Of a stretch of DNA of 28,265 nucleotides, positions 5,809 to 13,183 are shown piece by piece. Made by a program: the position numbers and the translations under genes. Below the pieces are notes generated by a model. That model was not told the DNA's origin. It ran no database searches and saw only the letters and a list, made by a program, of their open reading frames with translations. Each line of letters opens with the position of its first letter. The stretch's first letter is position 1. This DNA is from JACPTG01 sp964504135 (GTDB lineage: Archaea; Nanobdellota; Nanobdellia; Woesearchaeales; UBA10216), in contig CAZDCW010000016.1 of the NCBI GenBank assembly GCA_964504135.1, forward strand, positions 1 to 28,265. Direction: 5' to 3'.

Positions 5809-6458
5809 GGATTGTCCTGCTTGGCGCGCCGGGCGCTGGCAAAGGCACGGTTGCCGCCCTGCTATCGCAGAAGTACGGCCTGCCCCACATCTCAACAGGG
5901 GACATATTCAAGGAGGAAATAAGGAGGGCGAGCCCCATGGGGCTGAAGGTCAAAGGCATCGTAGAGTCAGGCGCCCTGGTTCCGGATTCAGTTGTGAATG
6001 ACTTGATGAAGGACAGGCTGTCAAGGACTGATGTCAGGAGCGGCTTTTTCCTCGACGGCTATCCAAGAACAGTTGAACAGGCAAAGGCGATGGACTCTTT
6101 CGCCACGCCTGAACTGGCGCTGAATTTTTCAGCCTCAAGGAGGACAATAATTGAGCGGCTTTCAGGAAGGCGCGTCTGCCCAAAGTGCGGCGCAATCTAT
6201 CACGTCAGCAACAATCCGCCGAAAAGGCAGGGCATCTGCAACGGCTGTAATGAAAAGCTGATAACAAGGAAGGATGACGAGCCTGCGGTAGTTTCCAACC
6301 GGCTGGATGTCTATGACAGGGTGACCAGGCCGCTGATTGACTATTACAGAAGCCGCGGCCTGTTAGCTGAAATCAATTCAGACTTTCCCATCGGGAAGAT
6401 TGACAGGATAATTGAGCAATGCGTGAAGGCTCTTTCAAGGGTGGGCAACAATGGCTGA
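5805..6458 (+). CDS. adk: Adenylate kinase, zinc-lid (bacterial-type) form
   Basis: A 217-residue adenylate kinase that converts ATP + AMP to 2 ADP. The P-loop is GAPGAGKGT at residues 7-15, followed by the AMP-binding STGDIFKEEIR and the FLDGYPRTVEQA motif. A LID domain with four cysteines (C125, C128, C145, C148) suggests bound zinc. This is the family common in bacteria, not the short archaeal AdkA trimer type, so ancient transfer or retention of the bacterial type is possible. The gene starts in ATGA with ndk and overlaps EF-2 by 8 nt, so translation is probably coupled. Confidence 0.96.
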   Translation: MRIVLLGAPGAGKGTVAALLSQKYGLPHISTGDIFKEEIRRASPMGLKVKGIVESGALVPDSVVNDLMKDRLSRTDVRSGFFLDGYPRTVEQAKAMDSFATPELALNFSASRRTIIERLSGRRVCPKCGAIYHVSNNPPKRQGICNGCNEKLITRKDDEPAVVSNRLDVYDRVTRPLIDYYRSRGLLAEINSDFPIGKIDRIIEQCVKALSRVGNNG

Positions 6459-8646
6459 AAAGATGGTTGAAAAGGTGCTGAGGCTTATGAACAAGCCTGA
6501 GAACATCAGGAACATCTGCACATCCGCGCATATTGACCACGGCAAGACGACATTTTCAGACAACCTCCTCGCAGGAGCTGGCATGATCAGCGAGGAGCTT
6601 GCAGGCAGGCAGCTTGTCCTGGACTTCCACGAGGATGAGCAGCAGCGGGGCATTACGATAGACGCTGCCAACGTCTCGATGGTTTATGATTTTGAGGGCG
6701 AGGAATACCTCATCAACCTGATTGACACGCCCGGCCACATTGATTTCGGCGGCGACGTAACCAGGGCGATGAGGGCTATTGACGGCTCCATAGTTCTTGT
6801 TGACTGCGTCGAGGGCATAATGCCGCAGACCGAAACTGTGCTAAGGCAGGCCCTGCGTGAGCGGGTCCAGCCAGTGCTTTTCATCAACAAGGCGGACAGG
6901 CTTATCAAGGAGCTGAAGCTCACGCCTGATAAGATGCAGGAAAAGTTTCTGAAGGTCATAAACGATGTCAATGGCCTTATCGCGCAGATAGCCGAGAAGG
7001 AATTCAAGGAGAAGTGGCAGGTCAACGTCAACGAAGGCTCTGTCTCCTTTGGAAGCGCCTTCCACAAGTGGGCGCTTAACATCCCCTACATGCAGAAGTC
7101 AGGCGTAACTTTTAAGGATGTTATTGACGCGTATGAGTCAGGCAGCGAGGCAGCCATAAAGGAGCTTGCAAAGAAAGCCCCCCTCCACAAGGTCGTGCTG
7201 GGCATGGTTGTGAAGCACCATCCCAACCCCATACAGGCACAAAAGTACAGGGTTCCCAAGATCTGGCATGGAGACCCTGAAAGCGAGGCAGGAAAGTCCC
7301 TTGCCGGCTGCGACCCAAACGGCCCTGTCGCCTTTGTCTGCACAAAGATTGTATGGGACAAGCACGCCGGCGAGGTTGCCGCAGGCAGGCTGTTTTCAGG
7401 AACTGTCCATCAGGGCCAGGACGTCTTCATGATTATGGGCAAGAAGCAGGTGAGGGTCCAGCAGCTATCTGTCTACAACGGCGCCAAAAGGGAACCTGTT
7501 GACAAGGTCAGCGCAGGCAACGTGATCGGGATGGTAGGCCTTAAGGGCGTCTTTTCAGGAGAGACTATCTCAAGCACACCTGACCTTGAGCCGTTCGAGG
7601 CCATCAAGCACATCTTTGAGCCTGTTGTCACAAAAGCAATAGACGCGAAGAAGCCTTCAGACCTTCCGAAGCTCGTCGAGGTACTCAGGCAGGTAAGCAA
7701 GGAAGACCCCACAATCAAGATAGAGATTAACGAGGAGACCGGCGAGCACCTGATGAGCGGAATGGGCGAACTCCACCTTGAGGTAATTGAGAACCGGATA
7801 AGGACTGAAAAGGGCGTTGAGGTCCAGACATCGCCGCCTATTGTCGTATACCGCGAGTCCATTACAAAGCCAGGGCCTGAGATTGAGGGCAAGTCCCCAA
7901 ACAAGCACAACAAGTTCTACTTTGTTGTCCAGCCACTTGAGGACCCGATTTACCATGCGATAAAGGAAGGGAAGATTCAGGATGGCAGGATTAAGAAAAA
8001 GGATGAGGCATTATGGGCTGGCCTGGAGGAGGCTGGCATGGAGAGCAAGATTTCAAGGCGTGTCAGGGATGTCTTTAATGGCAACATGCTGATTGATATG
8101 ACAAGGGGCATTGTGCACATTGGCGAGGTCATAGAGATGGTCATGGACGCATTTGAGGACGTCATGACCTATGGGCCCTTGGGAAGGGAGCCAAGCACCA
8201 AGGTAAAAGTGTTGCTTATGGACACCAAGCTGCACGAAGACGCAATCCACAGGGGCCCTGCACAGGTCCTTCCTGCTGTCAGGGACTCAATCAGGTTTTC
8301 AATTCTCGGAGCAGGCCCTGTAATCTACGAGCCTGTCCAGATGCTCCAGATGGAAGCCCCTGTCAGTTACATGGGCGAGATATCAAAGCTCATCCAGAAC
8401 AGGAGGGGCCAGCTTGTGGACATGCAGCAGGAGGGCGAGCAGATAAGCGTAAAGGCAAAAATGCCTGTTGCCGAGATGTTCGGACTGACGTCTGACCTCA
8501 GGTCTGCAACCGAGGGAAGGGGGAATTTCTATGTCGTCGACCAGTTCTTCGAGAGGCTGCCCTTTGAACTCCAGCAGAAGGTCATCCAGCAGATAAGGAA
8601 CAGGAAGGGCCTGAAGGAAATTGAGGGCGTGGCGATGCCAGCTTAG
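6451..8646 (+). CDS. fusA: Translation elongation factor aEF-2
   Basis: A 731-residue EF-2, the GTPase that drives translocation. G1 is SAHIDHGKTT (about residues 24-33), switch I contains QRGITIDAANVSM, G3 is DTPGHIDF and G4 is NKADR. Domain II, III and V motifs are intact, including the HLMSGMGELHLEV stretch. The diphthamide histidine is H600 in AIHRGPAQVLPAVR, so the diphthamide pathway should exist elsewhere in the genome. ATG 6451 overlaps adk by 8 nt and is preceded by GGGTGG at 6439-6444. EF-2 is usually near uS7 in archaeal str-type clusters; here one orphan gene separates them. Confidence 0.98.
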   Translation: MAEKMVEKVLRLMNKPENIRNICTSAHIDHGKTTFSDNLLAGAGMISEELAGRQLVLDFHEDEQQRGITIDAANVSMVYDFEGEEYLINLIDTPGHIDFGGDVTRAMRAIDGSIVLVDCVEGIMPQTETVLRQALRERVQPVLFINKADRLIKELKLTPDKMQEKFLKVINDVNGLIAQIAEKEFKEKWQVNVNEGSVSFGSAFHKWALNIPYMQKSGVTFKDVIDAYESGSEAAIKELAKKAPLHKVVLGMVVKHHPNPIQAQKYRVPKIWHGDPESEAGKSLAGCDPNGPVAFVCTKIVWDKHAGEVAAGRLFSGTVHQGQDVFMIMGKKQVRVQQLSVYNGAKREPVDKVSAGNVIGMVGLKGVFSGETISSTPDLEPFEAIKHIFEPVVTKAIDAKKPSDLPKLVEVLRQVSKEDPTIKIEINEETGEHLMSGMGELHLEVIENRIRTEKGVEVQTSPPIVVYRESITKPGPEIEGKSPNKHNKFYFVVQPLEDPIYHAIKEGKIQDGRIKKKDEALWAGLEEAGMESKISRRVRDVFNGNMLIDMTRGIVHIGEVIEMVMDAFEDVMTYGPLGREPSTKVKVLLMDTKLHEDAIHRGPAQVLPAVRDSIRFSILGAGPVIYEPVQMLQMEAPVSYMGEISKLIQNRRGQLVDMQQEGEQISVKAKMPVAEMFGLTSDLRSATEGRGNFYVVDQFFERLPFELQQKVIQQIRNRKGLKEIEGVAMPA

Positions 8647-8652
8647 GAAATT

Positions 8653-8660
8653 TTTTTAAA
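8653..8660 (+). promoter_or_regulatory. TATA-like box of the 125-aa orphan gene
   Basis: TTTTTAAA within an A/T run after the EF-2 stop. Its centre is about 26 nt before ATG 8683, which predicts a leaderless mRNA. A 6-bp hairpin (TCCCAG 8661-8666 with CTGGGA 8675-8680) fills the space between box and start; in DNA it could be a regulator site. Confidence 0.5.
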
Positions 8661-8682
8661 TCCCAGACACTTCACTGGGAAT

Positions 8683-9060
8683 ATGGAACCTGATTCCAAG
8701 CCTCGTTATATTTTTCCCTTCTCCCCTGATAATGTGGCTGAAATACTTAGGGAATATGACCTGGGCAGGAATGCGTATTCTAAGCAGGGATGGCAGGAGG
8801 TTTCAAGCCGTTTCGGTGGCCTGCGGGTTGAGCTTGAATATTTCACGCTGGACCTTTTTGACGCTCCCTCTGCGCTTCCAAAGATTGCTAAGGCAACTGG
8901 AAGAGGAGATGACTTTGTGGATGGTCAGATTGCGGCTGCCAGGGACCTTACAGTCAGGTTGCATGCCGCCGCATTGTCGGCTGACGTATCCGACCCTTTA
9001 GCCCAGCAGGTAGTGCGTGAAATAGGTTATGTGGTCAGATGGTTTGAGGGTTTCCCCTAG
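8683..9060 (+). CDS. Hypothetical protein, 125 residues
   Basis: I do not recognise this protein. It looks soluble, with no signal peptide or membrane segment. It begins with RYIFPFSPDNVAEILREYD, contains aromatic and acidic patches (ELEYFTLDLFDAPSALPKI), and ends with a long helix (ARDLTVRLHAAALSAD...REIGYVVRWFEGF). It lies between EF-2 and uS7 on the same strand and has its own TATA-like box. Codon use and base composition look like the neighbours. The short string FPFSP...A..L recurs as LPFSPEFMAHLF in the broken gene at 9758-10550, a faint hint of a shared family. Confidence 0.6.
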   Translation: MEPDSKPRYIFPFSPDNVAEILREYDLGRNAYSKQGWQEVSSRFGGLRVELEYFTLDLFDAPSALPKIAKATGRGDDFVDGQIAAARDLTVRLHAAALSADVSDPLAQQVVREIGYVVRWFEGFP

Positions 9061-9077
9061 TCTCGCCCTTCACAACT

Positions 9078-9085
9078 TTTATAAA
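9078..9085 (+). promoter_or_regulatory. TATA box of rps7
   Basis: TTTATAAA with its centre about 27 nt before ATG 9109. The predicted transcription start coincides with the start codon, so the S7 mRNA is probably leaderless; no Shine-Dalgarno is present. Confidence 0.7.
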
Positions 9086-9108
9086 CCCCTTTCTTTTCTC
9101 GCCTTCGC

Positions 9109-9708
9109 ATGGCTGAGCTCAAGGCTTTTGGAAGGTGGGGGACAGAAGGCATCAAGGTCTCAGACCAGGGCCTTGTGGATTTCGTCACCCTCAAAGCTCC
9201 ATTGGTTCCGAGGACAGGAGCCAGGTATGCCAAGCAGAAGTTCTACAAGTCGCGGGTATTCATCGTGGAGCGCCTGATGAACAAGCTCATGGTGCCTGGC
9301 CACAAGGGCAAGAAGCACAAGATTACCTCCTACACGGACACAGGCAAGTCAGGCCAGGTCTACAAGCTGGTTGAGGGCGCCTTTTCGGCGATTGAGCAGA
9401 AGACAAAGGAAAACCCGGTCAAGGTCTTTGTTGAGGCCCTGGAGAACGCAGCTCCAAGGGAGGAAATCATATCAATAGAGTACGGCGGCGCGCGCTATCC
9501 AAAGGCAGTTGATTGCTCACCCCAAAGAAGGATTGACTTTGCAATAAAGCACATGGTCCAGGGAGCGTACCAGAAAAGCTTCAACAACCGGAAGACCATT
9601 AAGGATGCGCTTGCCGAGGAGATTCTGGCTGCTTACCAGAGGAATTCCGCCTCCAACGCCATCTCAAGGAAGCTGGAGATTGAAAGGCAGGCTGACGCGA
9701 GCAGGTAA
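9109..9708 (+). CDS. rps7: Small-subunit ribosomal protein uS7
   Basis: A 199-residue archaeal uS7, which nucleates assembly of the 30S head and contacts mRNA and E-site tRNA. Family features: FGRWGTEGIKVSDQGL at the N-terminus, KSRVFIVERLMNKLMVPGHKGKKHKI, the core NPVKVFVEALENAAPREEI, the TVDCSPQRRIDFA-type segment (here AVDCSPQRRIDFA), and the end SRKLEIERQADASR. Length is normal. It stands alone with its own promoter, rather than in the S12-S7-EF operon of many archaea. A T6 run at 9726-9731 may end transcription. Confidence 0.97.
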   Translation: MAELKAFGRWGTEGIKVSDQGLVDFVTLKAPLVPRTGARYAKQKFYKSRVFIVERLMNKLMVPGHKGKKHKITSYTDTGKSGQVYKLVEGAFSAIEQKTKENPVKVFVEALENAAPREEIISIEYGGARYPKAVDCSPQRRIDFAIKHMVQGAYQKSFNNRKTIKDALAEEILAAYQRNSASNAISRKLEIERQADASR

Positions 9709-9725
9709 ATATAGTATATGCCAAC

Positions 9726-9731
9726 TTTTTT
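9726..9731 (+). terminator. T-run after rps7
   Basis: Six T residues 17 nt after the uS7 stop fit a simple archaeal U-run terminator. The same CTTTTTTATT stretch sits about 29 nt before ATG 9758 and might instead act as a TATA-like element for the broken gene. Confidence 0.35.
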
Positions 9732-9757
9732 ATTGCAAGCCAAAACCCCTGCTGATC

Positions 9758-10550
9758 ATGGTTATTGATGACGCTGTAAGGCCGGATCAGGAGCTGTTTG
9801 GCCTGTGCCTGGACCTGACCGCAGCCAACCCACCATACAACCCTGCCAGGGCATCCGACCCTGTCAGCGCATATTCCATGATTTAGCTTAGGGCCTGGCT
9901 GGCACAAAGACAATATTTGGCTGACCCTGCCGCCATCCACAGCGTGGAGTTTCCAGGAGAACAGAGGCTTCCTTTCTCACCCGAATTTATGGCGCATTTG
10001 TTTACTGCAATTGACAGCGAGGCGTTGAGGCAGGCGCATGGAAAGCCAATGACACCCGCTGCCGCAGATAGTCGTCTTATCCTTAATGCCTTTGTTCACG
10101 TCTACAGGCAGCTGGAAGAAGGGCATCCATCCGGTTAAATTAAAGAAGCTGAGTTTTCCAGGGTACAATGGAGGGGCTGAAAAATTTAACGATGGTCTGG
10201 CTTACGTATGCAGGCAACTGCTGGAACTTGACGGCCTGCCCCCTGAAGAATTTCATGAAGCTTATAAAGCATACCACGACCTTTATACACCTCTGGATTA
10301 TCTCGTCCTCTTTGCCTGGATGGAACACCCCTGTTCCATGCTGGACGGCCAGCCCGAGTTTCTAGACAGTCTTTTGCGGGCCATATTCAATGAAAGTAGT
10401 CGACTATGCTACAACCAGAACAGGCCTGAGAGGACCCCCAGATCTGCTGAAAACATTTCCCTGATGCAGCGCTATATTCAACTCCATGAAGAGCGGACCA
10501 GAAATGCAGAGGCTGCTGAACAGTCTCATGCACAATCAGATTCTAGATAA
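9758..10550 (+). pseudogene. Orphan gene interrupted by an in-frame TAG and a +1 frameshift
   Basis: Three pieces read as one protein of about 260 residues. Piece one is 9758-9886 (42 residues, starts MVIDDAVRPDQELFGLCLDL), ending at TAG 9884-9886. Piece two continues in the same frame (LRAWLAQRQYLADPAAIHS... to QLEEGHPSG), ending at TAA 10136-10138. Piece three is open in the +1 frame from 10086 and fits on after about 10130: KLKKLSFPGYNGGAEKFNDGLAYVCRQLLELDGLPPEEFHEAYKAY... to 10550. Pieces two and three have poor starts of their own (TTG 9917; ATG 10086, which overlaps piece two). The protein is soluble and unrecognised. It may be a young pseudogene, sequencing error, or, less likely, separate small genes. 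Its end overlaps the convergent permease gene by 8 nt. Confidence 0.5.
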
Positions 10551-12465
10551 CAGCTATCCCCTCATACTTGAACCCGTAGATGAATATCCTGTTCCAGAGG
10601 AAGGTCTTGTTTCTGGTCACTCTCACTGAGAACCCCTGCTCGCGGAACAGCTGCTCTATCTTTTCGTCGCTGGACAGCCATTCAATTGACGGCAGGAGCT
10701 TGAAGAAGTCTGAGTACTCGACCAGGCATATCCGGCCGCCTTCCGGCAGTATGTTCCTCATTTCGGCCAGGATTTTCCTTATGTCCTGAAGGTATCCCAG
10801 CTGCGCGACTGACACCACCGCGTCAACCCTTGGCACTTCAGGGTGAACCCTGAAGAAGAATTCAGGGTCGTGGATGAAGGTTGCCTGGCCGTAGACCTGG
10901 CCCTCGCTTTCCCATGTGAGCCTTTCCACCCGTGTCTTGGCGATTTTCAGGTCGTTCCCTGAGAAATGGCTCGCATACACTATCCCGTCCCTGCCAACTT
11001 CCCTAAGCAGCCTTATGGTCATTGTGCCCACGCCGCATCCGAATTCCAGCACCCTTTTTCCCTTCAGGTCGCCGAGGAAACTCAGGACTTCCTGCCTTAT
11101 GCTCCTTGGGTAGTTGATGTTCTCCATCAGCAGGTTAAGGTGCGAAGTGAGGTCGTTCACGTCTGTAATCATCTTGGGGTCATAGTAAAGGGCCACCATA
11201 AAGTAAAGCACGACTCCGACCAGGATTATTGAGCCGCTTAGCTGAAGAAGCGCGACCCCTCCAGCCACGTTTGTAGTGGCTATAATAATGGCCACGATAA
11301 GGAATAATGCAACCGCCACAGGGCCTATTTTTCCGAACGGAGCCCTGAATGGCCTTTCCAAGTCAGGGTTTTTGTGGCGCTGCAGGGTAACGGTGAGTAT
11401 AACCGGTATGTACATCAGGGTGGCCATGGGCACCAGTATGCTGAGGAGAATGTGGTAGTTGGTTGAAAACATCCCAATCAGTATGATTGTTATTATGGTC
11501 TGGAATATTATTGCCTTGTGCGGGGTGTTGAATGTCTGGTTAACTGCCTGCATCTGCGACAGCATGAGCTTGTCCCTTGCCATTGCCATGAGGAGCCTGG
11601 GCATTGTTATCACGGATGACGCTGCTGAGCCGAGGAAGGCTATGACTATCCCTATTACCACCGCCTTTCCGCCTGCATTTCCGAAGAGCTGGTTTGCCAG
11701 GGTGGCTGTAGGGCTTTTCAGCTCGGCGAGGTCTGTCCATTTGAAATAGGCAAGGCTTACCAGCATCATGAAGAAGCCGAGTATTGCGATTGTTATTGTT
11801 GCATGGACTATTGCCCGGGGTATCACTTTTGTGGGGTCTTTTGTCTCCTCTGCCAGGTATGTTGCGGATTCCCAACCGAAGTAGGTTTCCATCAGGAAGA
11901 AGATGGTTATGAACATTGCAAGGGGTGGGTGCGTGAATAAGGGATTTAGGTTGTCCAGGCTGAGTTTGAGGAAGCCTTTTCCTATAATGGCGGTTATCAC
12001 TGCTATGATGACCGCAGCGAACCCTATCATGGCTATTGAAGCAGCTTCAACACCGAGAAGCGCTATCAGGTTGAGGAGCAGAATTATTGCCATGGAGAGG
12101 GCTATTTTTGTCCAGGCAGCCTCATCTGGGATGAGTATGGTGACCGAACTCACCACAAGGGCCACTATGGAGATGTTTCCGACAAGCCACGCTGTCCAGC
12201 CTGTCATGAAGCTTACGAACCTGCCGTATGTCTGCTTGCTGTACTCGTACACTCCCCCGCTTTTTGGGAACATTGAAACAAGCTCACCGAAGCACATGGC
12301 GATGTAAATCGCGATTATGGAGAGCAGCACCCAGGCTATGAGCGTCATGTTTCCAGAGTATTGTGCGCCGATGCTTGCGCCGAAGAATATAGCGGTGCCG
12401 AGGATTGAGCCGATTGACAGGCAAAGCACTGTCCAGTAACCGAAACCCCTTTTCAGCTCAGGCAT
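10543..12465 (-). CDS. APC-family amino-acid permease fused to a SAM-dependent methyltransferase
   Basis: A 640-residue two-domain protein. Residues 1 to about 435 are an APC-superfamily transporter: the TM1 glycine motif GSILGTAIFFGASIGA, then about 12 hydrophobic helices, FPKSGGVYEYSKQTYG, ETYFGWESATYLAEETKDPTKVIPRA, and the RPFRAPFG loop. Residues about 440-640 are cytosolic and form a class I methyltransferase: motif I VLEFGCGVGTMTIRLLREVG near residue 475, then VYASHFSGNDLKIAKTR, VDAVVSVAQLGYLQDI, and LPEGGRICLVEYSDFFKLL. The substrate of neither half can be read from sequence. The methyltransferase might modify the imported solute, a lipid or the permease itself. No internal stop, start or frame change separates the domains. 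The minus-strand TATA at 12491-12498 suggests a nearly leaderless mRNA. The gene is divergent from the envelope cluster at 12608. Confidence 0.9.
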   Translation of the reverse strand: MPELKRGFGYWTVLCLSIGSILGTAIFFGASIGAQYSGNMTLIAWVLLSIIAIYIAMCFGELVSMFPKSGGVYEYSKQTYGRFVSFMTGWTAWLVGNISIVALVVSSVTILIPDEAAWTKIALSMAIILLLNLIALLGVEAASIAMIGFAAVIIAVITAIIGKGFLKLSLDNLNPLFTHPPLAMFITIFFLMETYFGWESATYLAEETKDPTKVIPRAIVHATITIAILGFFMMLVSLAYFKWTDLAELKSPTATLANQLFGNAGGKAVVIGIVIAFLGSAASSVITMPRLLMAMARDKLMLSQMQAVNQTFNTPHKAIIFQTIITIILIGMFSTNYHILLSILVPMATLMYIPVILTVTLQRHKNPDLERPFRAPFGKIGPVAVALFLIVAIIIATTNVAGGVALLQLSGSIILVGVVLYFMVALYYDPKMITDVNDLTSHLNLLMENINYPRSIRQEVLSFLGDLKGKRVLEFGCGVGTMTIRLLREVGRDGIVYASHFSGNDLKIAKTRVERLTWESEGQVYGQATFIHDPEFFFRVHPEVPRVDAVVSVAQLGYLQDIRKILAEMRNILPEGGRICLVEYSDFFKLLPSIEWLSSDEKIEQLFREQGFSVRVTRNKTFLWNRIFIYGFKYEGIAVI

Positions 12466-12490
12466 TAAGACTGCCTTCCCCTGCGAGCCT

Positions 12491-12498
12491 ATTTAAGT
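12491..12498 (-). promoter_or_regulatory. TATA box of the permease-methyltransferase gene
   Basis: On the minus strand this reads ACTTAAAT, with its centre about 29 nt before the ATG at 12465. The 142-nt gap 12466-12607 holds this and the divergent TATA at 12565. Confidence 0.55.
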
Positions 12499-12564
12499 TT
12501 TTGCCATCTTTTTCCACTTGTTGGCATTGTGGAAATACTTTCAGTAGCAGCAGAGCCAATAAAC

Positions 12565-12572
12565 TTTAAATA
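12565..12572 (+). promoter_or_regulatory. TATA box of the envelope cluster
   Basis: TTTAAATA. The predicted start near 12595 leaves a leader of about 13 nt, which includes GAGGTG at 12598-12603 just before ATG 12608. Confidence 0.6.
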
Positions 12573-12607
12573 CCCCCTTTGGCTGGCCAGTACTGAAGAG
12601 GTGCCTG

Positions 12608-13183
12608 ATGAATCTGGGATTTGTTGCGCTGGCTGTCATTGCAGTTCTTGTAATTTTTGTGGGCCACAAGCTGCTTGCCGAGGCCTTTGATTTCGTGCAC
12701 ATAGCCCTGTCCTTCGCGGGAATACTGCTTGTTGTGCTTCTTGGCTGGCTTGTTTTCGACGCCATAAGCTTCAACAGCAACTTCTGGTCTTCGGAGAGCC
12801 TTGTCCTGGTCAGGGACGGCAACACTTTGGTTGGAGGTGCCTCCATCAATCCTGGCTCAGGCGAGGCAGTGCTCCTGCAGGATGAGCAGCTTGCCAATGT
12901 ATCAGGATACTATGCCTCAAAGAATTACAAGGCAGCCGCTGCAGGCCATTACAAGCTTATCACAGTGAGCGCGGATTCCCTGGAGAAGGGCCAGGTTTCA
13001 GAAGCATCGCTTGCTTCCCTCCTCGCTGAATATGGCAAGAACTCCGGGCTTTTCCTTTCTGATTTCAAGAAGGGTTCGGTTACAGTTTACCCTGAGTCAA
13101 TCCTGTTCAAGGCGTTGAGGCTGGCTCCTGTCCCAAGCCTTCCTGACTTGAGCCTCCTGCAGAGGTATGGAAATGCAAGCTGA
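12608..13183 (+). CDS. Membrane protein with two N-terminal TM helices, function unknown
   Basis: 191 residues. Two membrane helices are plain: LGFVALAVIAVLVIFVGHKLL (about 3-23) and FVHIALSFAGILLVVLLGWLVF (about 29-50). A soluble domain of about 140 residues follows (FNSNFWSSESLVLVRDGN..., GHYKLITVSADSLEKGQVSEASLASLLAEYG, DFKKGSVTVYPESILFKAL). No family was recognised. The gene overlaps the start of the 1014-residue surface protein by 17 nt and opens the same transcription unit, so it probably works at the membrane with that protein. RBS and TATA support ATG 12608. Confidence 0.8.
   Translation: MNLGFVALAVIAVLVIFVGHKLLAEAFDFVHIALSFAGILLVVLLGWLVFDAISFNSNFWSSESLVLVRDGNTLVGGASINPGSGEAVLLQDEQLANVSGYYASKNYKAAAAGHYKLITVSADSLEKGQVSEASLASLLAEYGKNSGLFLSDFKKGSVTVYPESILFKALRLAPVPSLPDLSLLQRYGNAS

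Noticed and set aside
9758..10138. TAG at 9884 read as pyrrolysine
   Set aside because: No Pyl genes or second example are seen, and the same gene also has a frameshift. Decay or sequence error is simpler.
10168..10365. 65-codon plus-strand frame inside the broken gene
   Set aside because: It is in another frame from the protein-like piece 10086-10550 and has odd composition.
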